From: an uncultured Kangiellaceae bacterium
GTDB lineage: Bacteria; Pseudomonadota; Gammaproteobacteria; Enterobacterales; Kangiellaceae
DNA length: 39,489 bases
Reading direction: 5' to 3'
NCBI GenBank assembly: GCA_905479925.1
Contig: CAJQOL010000104.1
Location: forward strand, 1-39,489
Both the position numbers and the translations under genes were made by a program. Positions 17,321 through 26,217 of this stretch are shown piece by piece. Within the stretch, counting starts at the first letter, position 1; each line of letters begins with the position of its first letter. The notes beneath the pieces were generated by a model. The model ran no database searches, was not told the origin of the DNA, and worked only from the letters and a program-made list of their open reading frames with translations.

Positions 17321-19249
17321 ATGGTTAGAAAGACGATTATTCAGTTGGTTGTAGTTTTTTTTCTGTGTTTACTCTTGACAGTTTTGTTTGCCGGTTATCA
17401 ATGGAAGCTTGAGCAAGCGAACAATAATAAAAGCAGTCTACGAGATCTATCAACCTTAACCAGTTCGGTAAATCTGATCGTTTCTCAGATAGATCTATCC
17501 AATAAAGCGTCTTTTCGTTTACTTTCAGAGCGTTTATCTGATGTGCCAGAAATACATGCATGGACACTAAAATCGCCACAAAGCGAACCGATTATTGCCC
17601 AGCGCAATGGAACCATAGACGCTCGTGATTTTGTTTCTACCAATTATTTTTATATACAAGCTCCTAACCAAAAAGGATTGTATGAAATTGAAGTAGAGTT
17701 TTATATACGCAATGCAACAACGTTGCCTAGCCCAATTAATCCAGCGACCTTGTTAGTGATTTTGTTGATAAGCAGTGTTCTATTCGGATTAATGGTGTGG
17801 CGTTTAGGATGGGTTAAGCGTCTTGAAGATTTTGCTAAATACGTACTCACAACGGATGGCCAGTTAAGCGTAAGCTCCAAGCATCAATTTCACAATGTTA
17901 TTGGACATGCACTTAATCAATTGTTGTTAAATAATAGTTTGTTGAGTCGCTCAAAATCGGAACTGATGGAGCGCATACGAACCACTTCCTATGTCGATGA
18001 AATAACGGAGCTTGGAAATCATTTGTTCTTTAAAGCTGAGTTAGAAGTTCGCTTACATAACCATGAAGAGGCTGAATCCGGTTTAGTCGTTATATTGTCC
18101 TTTGTGCGTGAGCAGGGAAGCGAGTTCGAAGCGGTTATAAATCAGCGACAGGTTGACATTGCCCATGTATTAAGAGGGGTTGTTGAAGAAAATGAGCATG
18201 CCTTAGCAGCCAAGCTAAAGAACGATGATTTTGCATTGCTTTTGCCGAATAACACTATCGAACAAACTGACAGAATATGTAAAAAGCTTGTTGCTCAACT
18301 TGCGGCCACCGTTTTCTCCATCACACCTAAACAATCCTATTTTGTTGATATTGGTATTTCTTCATATAAGCAAGGTTTCGATTATTACAACATCATGGCA
18401 GAAGCTGATATGGCTTTACGTAATGCACAACTGCAAGGAGCTAATAATTGGTATGTTTACGGTGAACCGCTATCCGCTGCAAAATCAAAGGGCCGTCTTC
18501 GTTGGCGGAGTTTTTTAAGAGGCATTTTAGATCGACGAGATATTTCTCTGTTTAAACAGAAAGTTGATATGTTTGATGAAAGCAGCAATGAACACTGTGA
18601 AATATTGACGAGAGTTGAAGATGAAGGTGAAACTCTTTGTGCAAACACTTTTCTGACCATGGCTAACCAATGTGGTCTAGCTGTAGAGTTTGATCGGTTA
18701 ATCGTTGATAGAGTTATCGAATATGCGTTATCCCGGAGTCAAAGCGGGACTAAACAGACCTATATTGTTAATCTGTTTATTGATAGTTTACTGAACGAGA
18801 AATTTGAGACCTGGCTGATTAACAAACTCACAAGATACCCCGAGTTATGCAAACAGTTAGTTTTCGAATTATCAGAGAATCATTTAAGTCGGCACATTAG
18901 CCGAGTTGCCGCTGTGATGCGAAAAATTGAATCACTGGGCTGCCGTTGGTCGATAGAACATTTCGGCTCACCTGAGGAAAAATTTGACTATCTAAACGAA
19001 ATTCCAGTCTATATGATTAAGATTGACCGAAGAATTGTTAATAGCATTGCGGATAACCCTGCCCATCAATTATTGTTGGCTTCGCATTTAGTTTCTCTCA
19101 AAACGCAAGGTATTCTGGTTATTGCCGAAGGCGTTGAGCGCCAAGAAGATGCAGACTACTTAATCAAGTCTGGTCTCGACGGTGGGCAAGGCTATTTCTA
19201 TGAAGAGCCCCGTGCATTGACCAACGAACCCTACTTAAAGGCCGTTTAA
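17321..19249 (+). CDS. CsrD-like protein with degenerate GGDEF and EAL domains
   Basis: A 642-residue membrane protein close to the length of E. coli CsrD (YhdA) and Vibrio MshH. CsrD targets the Csr-sequestering RNAs CsrB/C for RNase E decay without making or degrading c-di-GMP. Two TM helices (about 5-26 and 143-162) flank a periplasmic loop. The GGDEF-like domain starts with SYVDEITELGNHLFF, and the active-site motif is replaced by NDDF (301-304). In the EAL-like domain, EAL reads EIL (427-429) and DDFG is replaced by EHFG (546-549), removing catalytic acids. A strong AAGGAGG precedes the ATG. CsrD assignment rests on size, topology and the pattern of degeneration. It is probably, not certainly, orthologous. 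Confidence 0.8.
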   Translation: MVRKTIIQLVVVFFLCLLLTVLFAGYQWKLEQANNNKSSLRDLSTLTSSVNLIVSQIDLSNKASFRLLSERLSDVPEIHAWTLKSPQSEPIIAQRNGTIDARDFVSTNYFYIQAPNQKGLYEIEVEFYIRNATTLPSPINPATLLVILLISSVLFGLMVWRLGWVKRLEDFAKYVLTTDGQLSVSSKHQFHNVIGHALNQLLLNNSLLSRSKSELMERIRTTSYVDEITELGNHLFFKAELEVRLHNHEEAESGLVVILSFVREQGSEFEAVINQRQVDIAHVLRGVVEENEHALAAKLKNDDFALLLPNNTIEQTDRICKKLVAQLAATVFSITPKQSYFVDIGISSYKQGFDYYNIMAEADMALRNAQLQGANNWYVYGEPLSAAKSKGRLRWRSFLRGILDRRDISLFKQKVDMFDESSNEHCEILTRVEDEGETLCANTFLTMANQCGLAVEFDRLIVDRVIEYALSRSQSGTKQTYIVNLFIDSLLNEKFETWLINKLTRYPELCKQLVFELSENHLSRHISRVAAVMRKIESLGCRWSIEHFGSPEEKFDYLNEIPVYMIKIDRRIVNSIADNPAHQLLLASHLVSLKTQGILVIAEGVERQEDADYLIKSGLDGGQGYFYEEPRALTNEPYLKAV

Positions 19250-19309
19250 TCCAAATTGACTAGCTTTTAACCAAGTTTTTAGTATCATGTCGCTCAAATT
19301 AAGTCGCTT

Positions 19310-19325
19310 GGGCAAAAAGTTGCCC
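19310..19325. repeat. Small hairpin in the 464-bp gap after the CsrD-like gene
   Basis: A perfect GGGCAA-AAAG-TTGCCC tetraloop hairpin at 19310-19325, without a T-run on either side. A loose promoter-like TTGATT (19504-19509)/TAAACT (19526-19531) pair lies further on, upstream of the next small gene. Nothing else recognisable was seen in 19250-19713. Confidence 0.4.
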
Positions 19326-19713
19326 TGGTATGGCGTAGTTTAGTTAATAAGTCGTAAATCTCGTGATGCGTTTTCTTATTTCTATCTGGTCTAACAAATC
19401 GTTGTTTAATAGATGACGATCCATATATCTCAAGAAGATCAAGTTGAAAAAAATAAAAATGTGACGTTAGTCGCGTAAATTTTGCCAATTATCAATATTT
19501 TGTTTGATTTTTGGAACTTTCTGGCTAAACTATAACCAGTTGATGACGCAATTTGGTGTGATATGGACTCACCATCAGATTGTGCGAGATTAAACCGCAG
19601 TTAATGCAGAGCATGATTACTCTGAAATTTTGCTAAATTAGCGCAAAATATTCAGTTTCGAATGGTCTAGCTTGTATCGGAGTTTAGTCTTATACCCATT
19701 TGAAGAGGTTGGC

Positions 19714-19929
19714 ATGGATAGTAAAGAAACATCTAACAATTTTACTGTGATTAACGGCGAGAAGGCATACGTGGGCCCGGAAAGACGGGGTGATCGTCGT
19801 AGAGAGCAAGGGCATGAAAGGGTTGAAAGACTACTCAAGAATTTTGGCTTGGACCGAAGATTGAGTACGGATAGACGACGTAAAGATACTTCGTGGTTTC
19901 TGACATCGAATAACGTTGCTAATTTATAG
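19714..19929 (+). CDS. Small Arg-rich protein with ERRxxDRR motifs, function unknown
   Basis: A 71-residue hydrophilic protein that I cannot assign. It contains a VGPERRGDRRREQ motif near residues 20-32, a short linker GHERVERLLKNFGL, and then DRRLSTDRRRK. This is the ERRxxDRR pattern found as linkers or termini in assorted proteobacterial signalling proteins. Start ATG 19714 was chosen because AAGAGG lies just upstream; a TTG at 19672 would extend it without support. It has its own strong terminator immediately downstream, which favours a real transcribed gene. The Arg clusters suggest nucleic-acid or nucleotide binding, but this is a guess. Confidence 0.65.
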   Translation: MDSKETSNNFTVINGEKAYVGPERRGDRRREQGHERVERLLKNFGLDRRLSTDRRRKDTSWFLTSNNVANL

Positions 19930-19946
19930 CAGAACCTAGTATCCTG

Positions 19947-19971
19947 AAACCGGCTTTATGCCGGTTTTTTT
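19947..19971 (+). terminator. Rho-independent terminator after the small Arg-rich gene
   Basis: An 8-bp perfect stem AAACCGGC (19947-19954) pairs with GCCGGTTT (19960-19967) around a 5-nt loop and runs into a stretch of T to 19971. Confidence 0.93.
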
Positions 19972-20008
19972 ATGTCCATTTATTAAGCGTCTACCATTTA
20001 CCCAAAAA

Positions 20009-20896
20009 ATGCAATACAGTCAATTATCCCATTTTTTTTCTGAAATAAGCATTTCGCCGATTAAGGCAATCCCTGTCGATGCGAAACATTCACTATCCGT
20101 TGATATCAAAAGAGATGACCGTTTGCATTCGGTCGTGTCCGGTAACAAATGGCGTAAGTTAAAGTATCTATTATTATTTATCGAGTCAAAGGGCTACAAG
20201 TCTGTCGCTGCAATGGGAGGGCCATATTCTAATTTCTTGCACTCGTTAGCATTTGTTAGTTACTGTTTAGGTTGGAAATGCCATTTGTACATACGCGGTT
20301 ATGCCGAACAAGAACTTACCCCAACTCTCAAAGATTGCTGCGCTTGGGGGGCTAAAATAACCTTCGTAAACCGACTTCAGTTCCGAGAAATTCGTTCATG
20401 TCCGCCACCACTGTCTGAGGATACTTATTGGATCACCGAAGGCGGCTTGAGCCATTATGCGATGCTAGGCATGGAAGAAGTTTTCATGGAAGTGGCTGGT
20501 CAGTATGACTATATTATTTCCGCTAGTGCGACCGGAACCACCATTGCTGGATTGGCGAAAGCCGCATTACGCTATCAACCAAAGGCTCAAATCATTGGAA
20601 TTAGTGTACTAAATAATGCTCAGCAGCAAAGCGACGAGGTTGAGCGACTGATTGGTAGGAAATGCAAAAACTGGCTCATAATGAAAGGGTTTGAACAAGG
20701 CGGCTTTGCTAAATCCAATGAATCGGTTACAAATTTTATAGCCAACTTTGAAAATACTCACCAAATACCGCTTGAACCTGTCTATAGTGGAAAATCATTT
20801 TTGGCGACGCAAGAACTGGCTGATGATGGTTATTTTGCTCCAGGAGCAAGAGTGCTACTGCTCCATTGTGGAGGTTTACAAGGAAAGCGATCATAA
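20009..20896 (+). CDS. PLP-dependent enzyme, ACC deaminase / D-cysteine desulfhydrase family
   Basis: A 295-residue fold-type II PLP enzyme of the ACC deaminase/D-cysteine desulfhydrase family, which eliminates ammonia or H2S from small amino acids. The PLP-binding Lys is expected in SGNKWRKLKY (Lys47). The AAMGGPYSNFLHSLA segment and the SASATGTTIAGL phosphate-binding loop are clear, and the C-terminus LLLHCGGLQG fits the family. The frame is open from ATG 19958, but that start lies inside the preceding terminator hairpin, so ATG 20009 is preferred; it lacks a good Shine-Dalgarno. The real substrate (D-Cys, ACC or other) is not predictable here. Confidence 0.9.
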   Translation: MQYSQLSHFFSEISISPIKAIPVDAKHSLSVDIKRDDRLHSVVSGNKWRKLKYLLLFIESKGYKSVAAMGGPYSNFLHSLAFVSYCLGWKCHLYIRGYAEQELTPTLKDCCAWGAKITFVNRLQFREIRSCPPPLSEDTYWITEGGLSHYAMLGMEEVFMEVAGQYDYIISASATGTTIAGLAKAALRYQPKAQIIGISVLNNAQQQSDEVERLIGRKCKNWLIMKGFEQGGFAKSNESVTNFIANFENTHQIPLEPVYSGKSFLATQELADDGYFAPGARVLLLHCGGLQGKRS

Positions 20897-20982
20897 ATGG
20901 CCACGGATATTGTTTTGTATCTATCTATCTATCAATCAACTCAAATAACGCAGCACGAGTATAGTAACATCAATAAAACACC

Positions 20983-21021
20983 AAAAACGCTCGAAGCGTA
21001 ATTAACAACAATTTAGTTGTT
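20983..21021 (-). terminator. Candidate terminator structures after the MaoC gene (minus strand)
   Basis: Read on the minus strand, AACAAC/GTTGTT (21021-21004) is followed by ACGCT-TCG-AGCGT (20999-20987) and then TTTT. The stems are short (6 and 5 bp), so this is moderate support for the end of the CoA operon. Confidence 0.5.
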
Positions 21022-21068
21022 TAACGGGGGCTAGCTGAAGCCGCTGCAAAATAGATTAACTTTTTCTA

Positions 21069-22148
21069 CTAGCGCAACATGACCAAATTGAAGTCTAAAT
21101 CGAGAACTACGCTGGGATGATAAGTCGTCCTATTATTTTTTACTTCGCTAACTTGCGCAATGGTTTCAGGTGCAATGTTTTTGGTTCCGATTTGCCTGAT
21201 TCTTAACAACCCTAAGTCCTCTCGACCTTCGATAGTTTTAACTTCTAAGATTTCACTTTGACTATAAATGGTATCGCCGGCGAAACTTGGGTTGGTATGG
21301 CTACCTCCATTGATTGAACTAACCCATAGTCCATTCCCTAATCCGTTATAACTAAGCGCTCTACAAATAGAAATAATGTGCCCACCATAAACTAGTCGTT
21401 GTCCGTTCGCCGAATCTTGCATGAATGCGCCATCAAAATGAACACGAGCATTATTTTGATAGAGTCGAGTAGCCATGGAGTGTTCTGAGTGATTTATTGT
21501 AATTCCATCACGGTGGACTATTTTGTCACCTACGGCAAAGTTTTCTAACCGGTCTTGGCTATCGCTTAGGTAATTCTGCCAAGAAGAACAATCAATAGCA
21601 GATGGTATGGCAGGTATTTCGTCGGACACACTACTTAGCAATTGTGGAATTTGCGGTTGCTGTGTGTTTTTTAAGCCGTCAGTTTTGGCGTTAACCATGA
21701 CCCAACGTTTCCAAGATACAACGGTTTCCGAATTCTGATTTAGCGCTTTTGAATGAACGTAAACCACACCATTCTTTCCGCTTGAATTTAGCTTAAGACC
21801 AATGACTTCACTGGTGACTGTTAACGTATCGCCCGCATAACAAGGGCGGCTAAATCGAACTTCGGCATATCCCAAATTGGCGACGGCATTAAGTGAAATA
21901 TCGTTGACTGTTTTTCCAAACGCTATATGAAAAACTAAGAAGTTATCTAGCGGCATGCTGGAAAAGCCGCATTGTTCGGCAACAGTTAACGCGCAGTTTA
22001 GCGCGAAGCGGTTTCCGGTAAGGGCCAAATAAAGAGTCGCATCGCTCTCAGTGATGGTTCTAGGCACTCCATGCTGAAGTACCTGACCAATTTTGAAGTC
22101 ATCAAAATAATTTCCGTCGTTTTGTTTAAGGCTCAGGGACGCATTCAT
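21069..22148 (-). CDS. MaoC-family double hot-dog hydratase (mesaconyl-CoA hydratase-like)
   Basis: A 359-residue protein with two MaoC-like hot-dog halves. The N-terminal NYFDDFKIGQVLQHGVPRTITESDATLY and the second-half entry GDKIVHRDGITINHSEHS resemble mesaconyl-CoA (beta-methylmalyl-CoA) and itaconyl-CoA hydratases of similar length. It would add water across a C4-C5 enoyl-CoA diacid. Its ATG overlaps the stop of the CitE-like gene upstream by one base (TAATG), so the two are coupled. A hydratase next to a CitE-type lyase is the usual order for making and cleaving a beta-hydroxyacyl-CoA. The exact substrate is uncertain. Confidence 0.85.
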   Translation of the reverse strand: MNASLSLKQNDGNYFDDFKIGQVLQHGVPRTITESDATLYLALTGNRFALNCALTVAEQCGFSSMPLDNFLVFHIAFGKTVNDISLNAVANLGYAEVRFSRPCYAGDTLTVTSEVIGLKLNSSGKNGVVYVHSKALNQNSETVVSWKRWVMVNAKTDGLKNTQQPQIPQLLSSVSDEIPAIPSAIDCSSWQNYLSDSQDRLENFAVGDKIVHRDGITINHSEHSMATRLYQNNARVHFDGAFMQDSANGQRLVYGGHIISICRALSYNGLGNGLWVSSINGGSHTNPSFAGDTIYSQSEILEVKTIEGREDLGLLRIRQIGTKNIAPETIAQVSEVKNNRTTYHPSVVLDLDFNLVMLR

Positions 22149-23044
22149 TATTTTTCTGGACCAATTAGGTCGTTTTGCCCTAGTTCTTTCACCTGGTTAT
22201 ATAGCGCGATAACTCGGCGTGCCCATAACTCTAAGCTCGGTTCAATAAGCCGGTCGTCAATAACAGCCACGCTTTTGCCTAGTTCGTGCGCGCTGGCGAT
22301 GGCTTCAATAATTTTCTTGGCTCGTTTTATATCTTCGCCTTTAGGGGTAAATGCATCGTTATTGTAAGCCAATTGTACTGGGTGAATAACAGCTTTGCCG
22401 TCAAAGCCTAAGTCTCTTGCTTGACGACAAGAAAACTCACAGGCTTCAATATTTTTTAGGTCAAAATGTGGTCCATCAATGATACATTTGTCGTGGGCTC
22501 TCGCTCCTAAAACGGCCATTGATAAACTGGTTAATAGTCCCATTCTGTCTAAGGTCATATTAATCCGTAGCGAATTTGCTAAGTCAGTGGTACCTAGAAC
22601 TATCGCTATTAGCCGATCGCTTGCTCCAGCAATCTCTTCACTTCTTAATACCCCTTTTGGACTCTCAATGTTTGCCATAACAGGAAGCCGTTGACCTCCC
22701 ATTTCGTCCATGGTCGCAAGCGCTGCTTTTATTTCACCACCACTTTCAACATGAGGAAACAGCACACCGTCTATTTCAAGTTGTACAACCGCTCTTAGGT
22801 CATCCATTCCCCACTCTGAGTCGAGGGAGTTGATACGCACTATTTTTTCTGAGTAACCGAAGTTAGCATTCTCAAAAGCTTTTACTAGACTGTTTCTTGC
22901 CTCAATTTTTTTGCTAGGTGGTACCGACTCTTGAAGATCAAAAATAATACAGTCGGCATGGAGTTCGCGTGATTTTTCTAGATGTCTCGCTTCATGAGCC
23001 GCCACATATAATACGCTTCGACGTGGCCTATAATGATATCCCAT
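22148..23044 (-). CDS. HpcH/HpaI-CitE family CoA-ester lyase (malyl/citramalyl-CoA lyase-like)
   Basis: A 298-residue CitE-type TIM-barrel enzyme. The pattern is intact: RSVLYVAAHEARHLEKS, CIIFDLQESVPPSKK (metal-site acids), the catalytic-type Arg in KIVRINSLDSEWG, VMANIESPKG (metal-binding Glu), GTTDLANSL and GFDGKAVIHPVQL. Known members cleave malyl-CoA, beta-methylmalyl-CoA or citramalyl-CoA, or hydrolyse malyl-CoA. It sits between the acyl-CoA synthetase (3-bp gap) and the MaoC hydratase (1-bp overlap), so hydration followed by C-C cleavage is the likely sequence. It is one of three CitE-like genes within 6 kb. Confidence 0.9.
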   Translation of the reverse strand: MGYHYRPRRSVLYVAAHEARHLEKSRELHADCIIFDLQESVPPSKKIEARNSLVKAFENANFGYSEKIVRINSLDSEWGMDDLRAVVQLEIDGVLFPHVESGGEIKAALATMDEMGGQRLPVMANIESPKGVLRSEEIAGASDRLIAIVLGTTDLANSLRINMTLDRMGLLTSLSMAVLGARAHDKCIIDGPHFDLKNIEACEFSCRQARDLGFDGKAVIHPVQLAYNNDAFTPKGEDIKRAKKIIEAIASAHELGKSVAVIDDRLIEPSLELWARRVIALYNQVKELGQNDLIGPEK

Positions 23045-23047
23045 TGT

Positions 23048-24697
23048 TTAACTCCTCTTTTTAGCTAGCTCGGAAACTAGTTCTTTTCTAAGTACTTTAC
23101 CATTTTTGGTTCGCGGAAAATCTTGGTAAAAATGGACGAGTTTAGGCGCCTTATATTTTGCCAGTTTTGCATTTCCAAAGTCTAACAGTTGCTGCTCATT
23201 TAATTGACTATTTTCATGTCGTATCACACAAACACTGACTAGTACTTTGTCTTTAGATAGCTCTTCACCAAGAGCCACACAGTCAGCAACATCTGGATGT
23301 GTTTTTAAAACGCGTTCAATTTCATGGGGGGAAACGCGATACCCAAATGTATTGATAATATCGTCTTTTCGTCCTAGAAACCAAATGTAACCTTGTTCAT
23401 CAACGCGTGCATAGTCGCCGGTATAAAAATAGCCGTTGTTTTTTGCTTTACTGGTTTCTTCTGGCAATTGCCAGTAGCTGAGAAATAAACCCGGATCGGA
23501 CTCTGGAATGGCAATCATGCCTTCTTCATTTATACCAGCAATGGAACCATCACCGGTAAGTAACTTAACATCATGACCAGGCTGCGGGAACCCTGCAGCG
23601 CCTGGGCGAATTTCACGGTCTACTCTTTGTGATATATAGTAGGAGAACTCGCTCATGCCAATGGCTTCAAACACATCTTGTCCAAACCTTTCTCGCCATG
23701 CTTCTAACATTTCGTCAGATAAGTGCTCGCCGGCGCTCATACAATGTCTTAAGGATGGTACATCGGAGCCTTTAAATTCGGTTTTCTGGATAATTTGCCG
23801 ATAGATAGTGGGCACGCCGATAAATATCGTACAGCCATGCTTTTTAATCAACTCAGGCCATGTATGAGCGTCATTTTTTCCTTCGTGCACAATAACCGTT
23901 TGCCCATGGAACAAAGGGTCCATAAGCGCTGAGCCTAGCACGTAGGTCCAATTAAACTTTCCAGAGTGCATGATTCGGTCGCCCGATTGAAACGAAAACC
24001 AATACTCACTGGCAGGTAGTCGACCAATAAGAGAGCGGTGTGCGTGTAGTACCCCTTTAGGAAAACCCGTTGTACCCGAGGTATATACCAAATAGGCTGG
24101 ATCGTTCGCCTTACTCTTAACCAATTCTTGAGCCGCGGCAGTTTGTTGAAGAGTAGCAGTCAGATCGATTAGTTTGACGGATTTTTGTTGTTGCTCTGAA
24201 GTTAGCTCTGGCATTGGTTCAGGTCCAGCTAACAAAATAGTCGTTAGCTGCGTTGATTCATTTAACAAGCTTTGTAATTCGCCCCACATGGATTTTGCGG
24301 CAATCAATACTTTTGCTGCGGAATCTTTAGCTAGGTAGGCAACTTCAGAGGCCGCAAGTAATGTTGAGGTAGGCACGGCGACCGCACCATGTTTTAAACA
24401 GCCAAAAAAACTTTCTGGGTAATCAGTTGAATTAGGTAACCGAATTAAAACACGGTCACCAGCAATCAGCCCAAGTTCGTTGAGCAAAGTGACTATTTTG
24501 CTGCTTTTTTTGTCCAGTTCTGCATAGCTCAGTTCGCAGGTGCCTAGCACATCATCTTCTACAATAAGCGCGGCATGATTTGCATTTTTTCCGTTCGCAT
24601 GGCGTGAGACGCATTGCTCAGCAATATTAAAGTACTCAGGTACTTTCCACTCAACGGAACCTTCAGATTGATTTAAATATTGGTCAAGCAAACTCAT
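23048..24697 (-). CDS. AMP-forming acyl-CoA synthetase (benzoate-CoA ligase-type)
   Basis: A roughly 549-residue ANL-superfamily ligase that activates a carboxylic acid to its CoA thioester using ATP. P-loop AYLVYTSGTTGFPKGVLHAHRS, the A5 region AIGMSEFSYYIS, the hinge YFYTGDYARVDEQGYIWFLGRKDDIINTFGYR and the C-terminal Lys in PRTKNGKVLRKEL are all present, so it should be active. The start at 24697 is preferred because GGAAGA lies 6-7 nt upstream and it begins one base after the stop of the previous gene; a longer frame overlaps that gene. It probably supplies the CoA ester for the hydratase and lyases of the same operon. Confidence 0.92.
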   Translation of the reverse strand: MSLLDQYLNQSEGSVEWKVPEYFNIAEQCVSRHANGKNANHAALIVEDDVLGTCELSYAELDKKSSKIVTLLNELGLIAGDRVLIRLPNSTDYPESFFGCLKHGAVAVPTSTLLAASEVAYLAKDSAAKVLIAAKSMWGELQSLLNESTQLTTILLAGPEPMPELTSEQQQKSVKLIDLTATLQQTAAAQELVKSKANDPAYLVYTSGTTGFPKGVLHAHRSLIGRLPASEYWFSFQSGDRIMHSGKFNWTYVLGSALMDPLFHGQTVIVHEGKNDAHTWPELIKKHGCTIFIGVPTIYRQIIQKTEFKGSDVPSLRHCMSAGEHLSDEMLEAWRERFGQDVFEAIGMSEFSYYISQRVDREIRPGAAGFPQPGHDVKLLTGDGSIAGINEEGMIAIPESDPGLFLSYWQLPEETSKAKNNGYFYTGDYARVDEQGYIWFLGRKDDIINTFGYRVSPHEIERVLKTHPDVADCVALGEELSKDKVLVSVCVIRHENSQLNEQQLLDFGNAKLAKYKAPKLVHFYQDFPRTKNGKVLRKELVSELAKKRS

Positions 24698-24698
24698 T

Positions 24699-25823
24699 TT
24701 AGATTCTTCCGTAGGGCCAGTTTTCACGAATAACATGAATCGGTAGGAGTTTTAGAACCTCCATCGCAAATGCTTTATCTTCATCATTAAGTGACTTGAG
24801 CGCGTAAGCTCTTAACAATGTCTGTAATGCTTTTCCAAACATTGGTGGGTCTAGCATTTCGCCTTCGAACTTAATAGCGCCACCTAATAATGCGTCGGCT
24901 TCAATTGCGGCCTTTAGCATTTGAGTGTTGCGCTGAATAATCAATGGCGACGGGGTGAAAGCAACTTTACATAAATGAATATGGTATGGGTGAATTACCT
25001 GCTTGCCAGTTAGTCCCATTTGGGCTTCTACAGTTGCATGACGATGAACAACATGTGATTCATGGTCGCCATGAAGGTCTAACCAGCGTCTAACGTCGTG
25101 GGGCTCGATATTGTTATTAGGCATAGGAGTCTCGTTAATCAATACTTCTACACCTCCGATAACACCGGTACCAGCTATTCTGGCTTCTAAAAGCAAATTA
25201 CGTAAATAGGTTTTTAGCTCATCAATCCAACCTTCGGGGGTTAAATGAATCGCCATCGCTTTTGAAAAATCATGTATTCCAAAAACAACGTGTTTAACGG
25301 TGGAAAACTGCATCAACTCTGGAGCCAACTTTAAAGAGCGAGGATGCTCAATAATAGGCTGGATTTCGATTTTGGGGTTTACGCCAACTAGCCAAGCAGA
25401 AAGGTCTCGAATTTCCGCCGCTCCATACATTTCGCCGGCCTTTGCTAGCACAATGACATCAATGTGGTCACTTACATCTCGGATTAACTCTAGGTCTTTC
25501 TCGTACTCTTCGGTCCTAAAAGGGTTGATTCTCAAGGCTATCTGAAAATCTCGCTCAGGAAAGTTTGGTAATTCGTTGCGAAGCAACGTGCGGCTCATTT
25601 CTTTTTGCCGACAGCCATCTTCTAAATCAAACAGAAGTGTATGGGCAGGACATTTATGAGCATGACGGCGCATACGGCTAACCGCTTGCTCCATTGTTTC
25701 ATATTCGCTGTCTTTCGGCGAATACTTGACTGGAGGGTAGTAGAGTTGAATACCAGGCCAAAATCCACCTAAAACATCTTCTTCGTTAACGTGTTCTAAG
25801 AATTCGTTGTAGCTATTCATCAT
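24699..25823 (-). CDS. HpcH/HpaI-CitE-like aldolase (first gene of the CoA operon)
   Basis: A 374-residue divergent CitE/malate-synthase-like TIM-barrel protein. Key pieces are TLLFDLEDGCRQKE (metal-site acids), QIALRINPFRTEEY (substrate-binding Arg), IQPIIEHPRSLKLAP, FGIHDFSKAM and MGLTGKQVIHPYHIHLCKVAF. It is longer than ordinary CitE and carries extra C-terminal helices, as in malyl-CoA lyase-related subfamilies. AGGAG stands upstream of two adjacent ATGs (25823 and 25820). As the first gene of a tight four-gene operon, it may act on the product formed by the downstream ligase and hydratase. The substrate is unknown. Confidence 0.85.
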   Translation of the reverse strand: MMNSYNEFLEHVNEEDVLGGFWPGIQLYYPPVKYSPKDSEYETMEQAVSRMRRHAHKCPAHTLLFDLEDGCRQKEMSRTLLRNELPNFPERDFQIALRINPFRTEEYEKDLELIRDVSDHIDVIVLAKAGEMYGAAEIRDLSAWLVGVNPKIEIQPIIEHPRSLKLAPELMQFSTVKHVVFGIHDFSKAMAIHLTPEGWIDELKTYLRNLLLEARIAGTGVIGGVEVLINETPMPNNNIEPHDVRRWLDLHGDHESHVVHRHATVEAQMGLTGKQVIHPYHIHLCKVAFTPSPLIIQRNTQMLKAAIEADALLGGAIKFEGEMLDPPMFGKALQTLLRAYALKSLNDEDKAFAMEVLKLLPIHVIRENWPYGRI

Positions 25824-25947
25824 CGAGCTCCTGTATTTGCTGGGCTGAGAGCTAATTCTCGTAAAATCAATTGCAATTTAAAGCAGATTTTTCTTTACCC
25901 AACTGGTCGGATGTCTTAATCTGTACCCAGAATCATACCGATCTGTG

Positions 25948-25979
25948 AGAATAATTCAAACAATTGTTTAAATTATTCT
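25948..25979. promoter_or_regulatory. 32-bp near-perfect palindrome between divergent CoA genes
   Basis: The sequence 25948-25979 reads AGAATAATT-C-AAACAATTGTTT-A-AATTATTCT. It is its own reverse complement except for one mismatched pair (25957/25970), with the centre at AAACAATTGTTT. It lies 125 bp before the minus-strand operon and about 240 bp before the plus-strand aldolase. It is most likely the operator of a dimeric repressor or activator controlling one or both sides. No regulator gene is adjacent. The other parts of 25824-26217 hold the candidate promoter listed next and no other clear element. Confidence 0.7.
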
Positions 25980-26123
25980 GGAATAAATAAATCAGCTGAC
26001 CGAATGTCGTCAATCCTTTCTGCTTAGATTCTATCGGATTGATGACACTAAATGGCTTATTTTTGACCGTTAGATCATCAAAGCATAACATGCCGGTACG
26101 GTTGTTGGTTTGATTTGATATTA

Positions 26124-26152
26124 TTGAATAACTTTAACATGTTGTTTATTAT
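26124..26152 (+). promoter_or_regulatory. Candidate sigma70 promoter for the divergent aldolase
   Basis: TTGAAT (26124-26129) and TATTAT (26147-26152) with an ideal 17-bp spacer. A small AACATGTT palindrome (26136-26143) lies inside the spacer. The resulting leader is about 59 nt. Confidence 0.45.
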
Positions 26153-26217
26153 GAAAAAAATGGTAAGTCACTGAATTTCTCATAAATAACACGACCCTCT
26201 GTCCCAAGGAGTAAAAT

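Noticed and set aside
19294..19488. Minus-strand 64-codon frame in the gap after the CsrD-like gene
   Set aside because: No ribosome-binding site, no recognisable sequence, and it crosses a small hairpin; probably chance.
19958..20008. N-terminal extension of the PLP enzyme from ATG 19958
   Set aside because: This start lies within the terminator hairpin of the previous gene and the extra residues do not look like family sequence.
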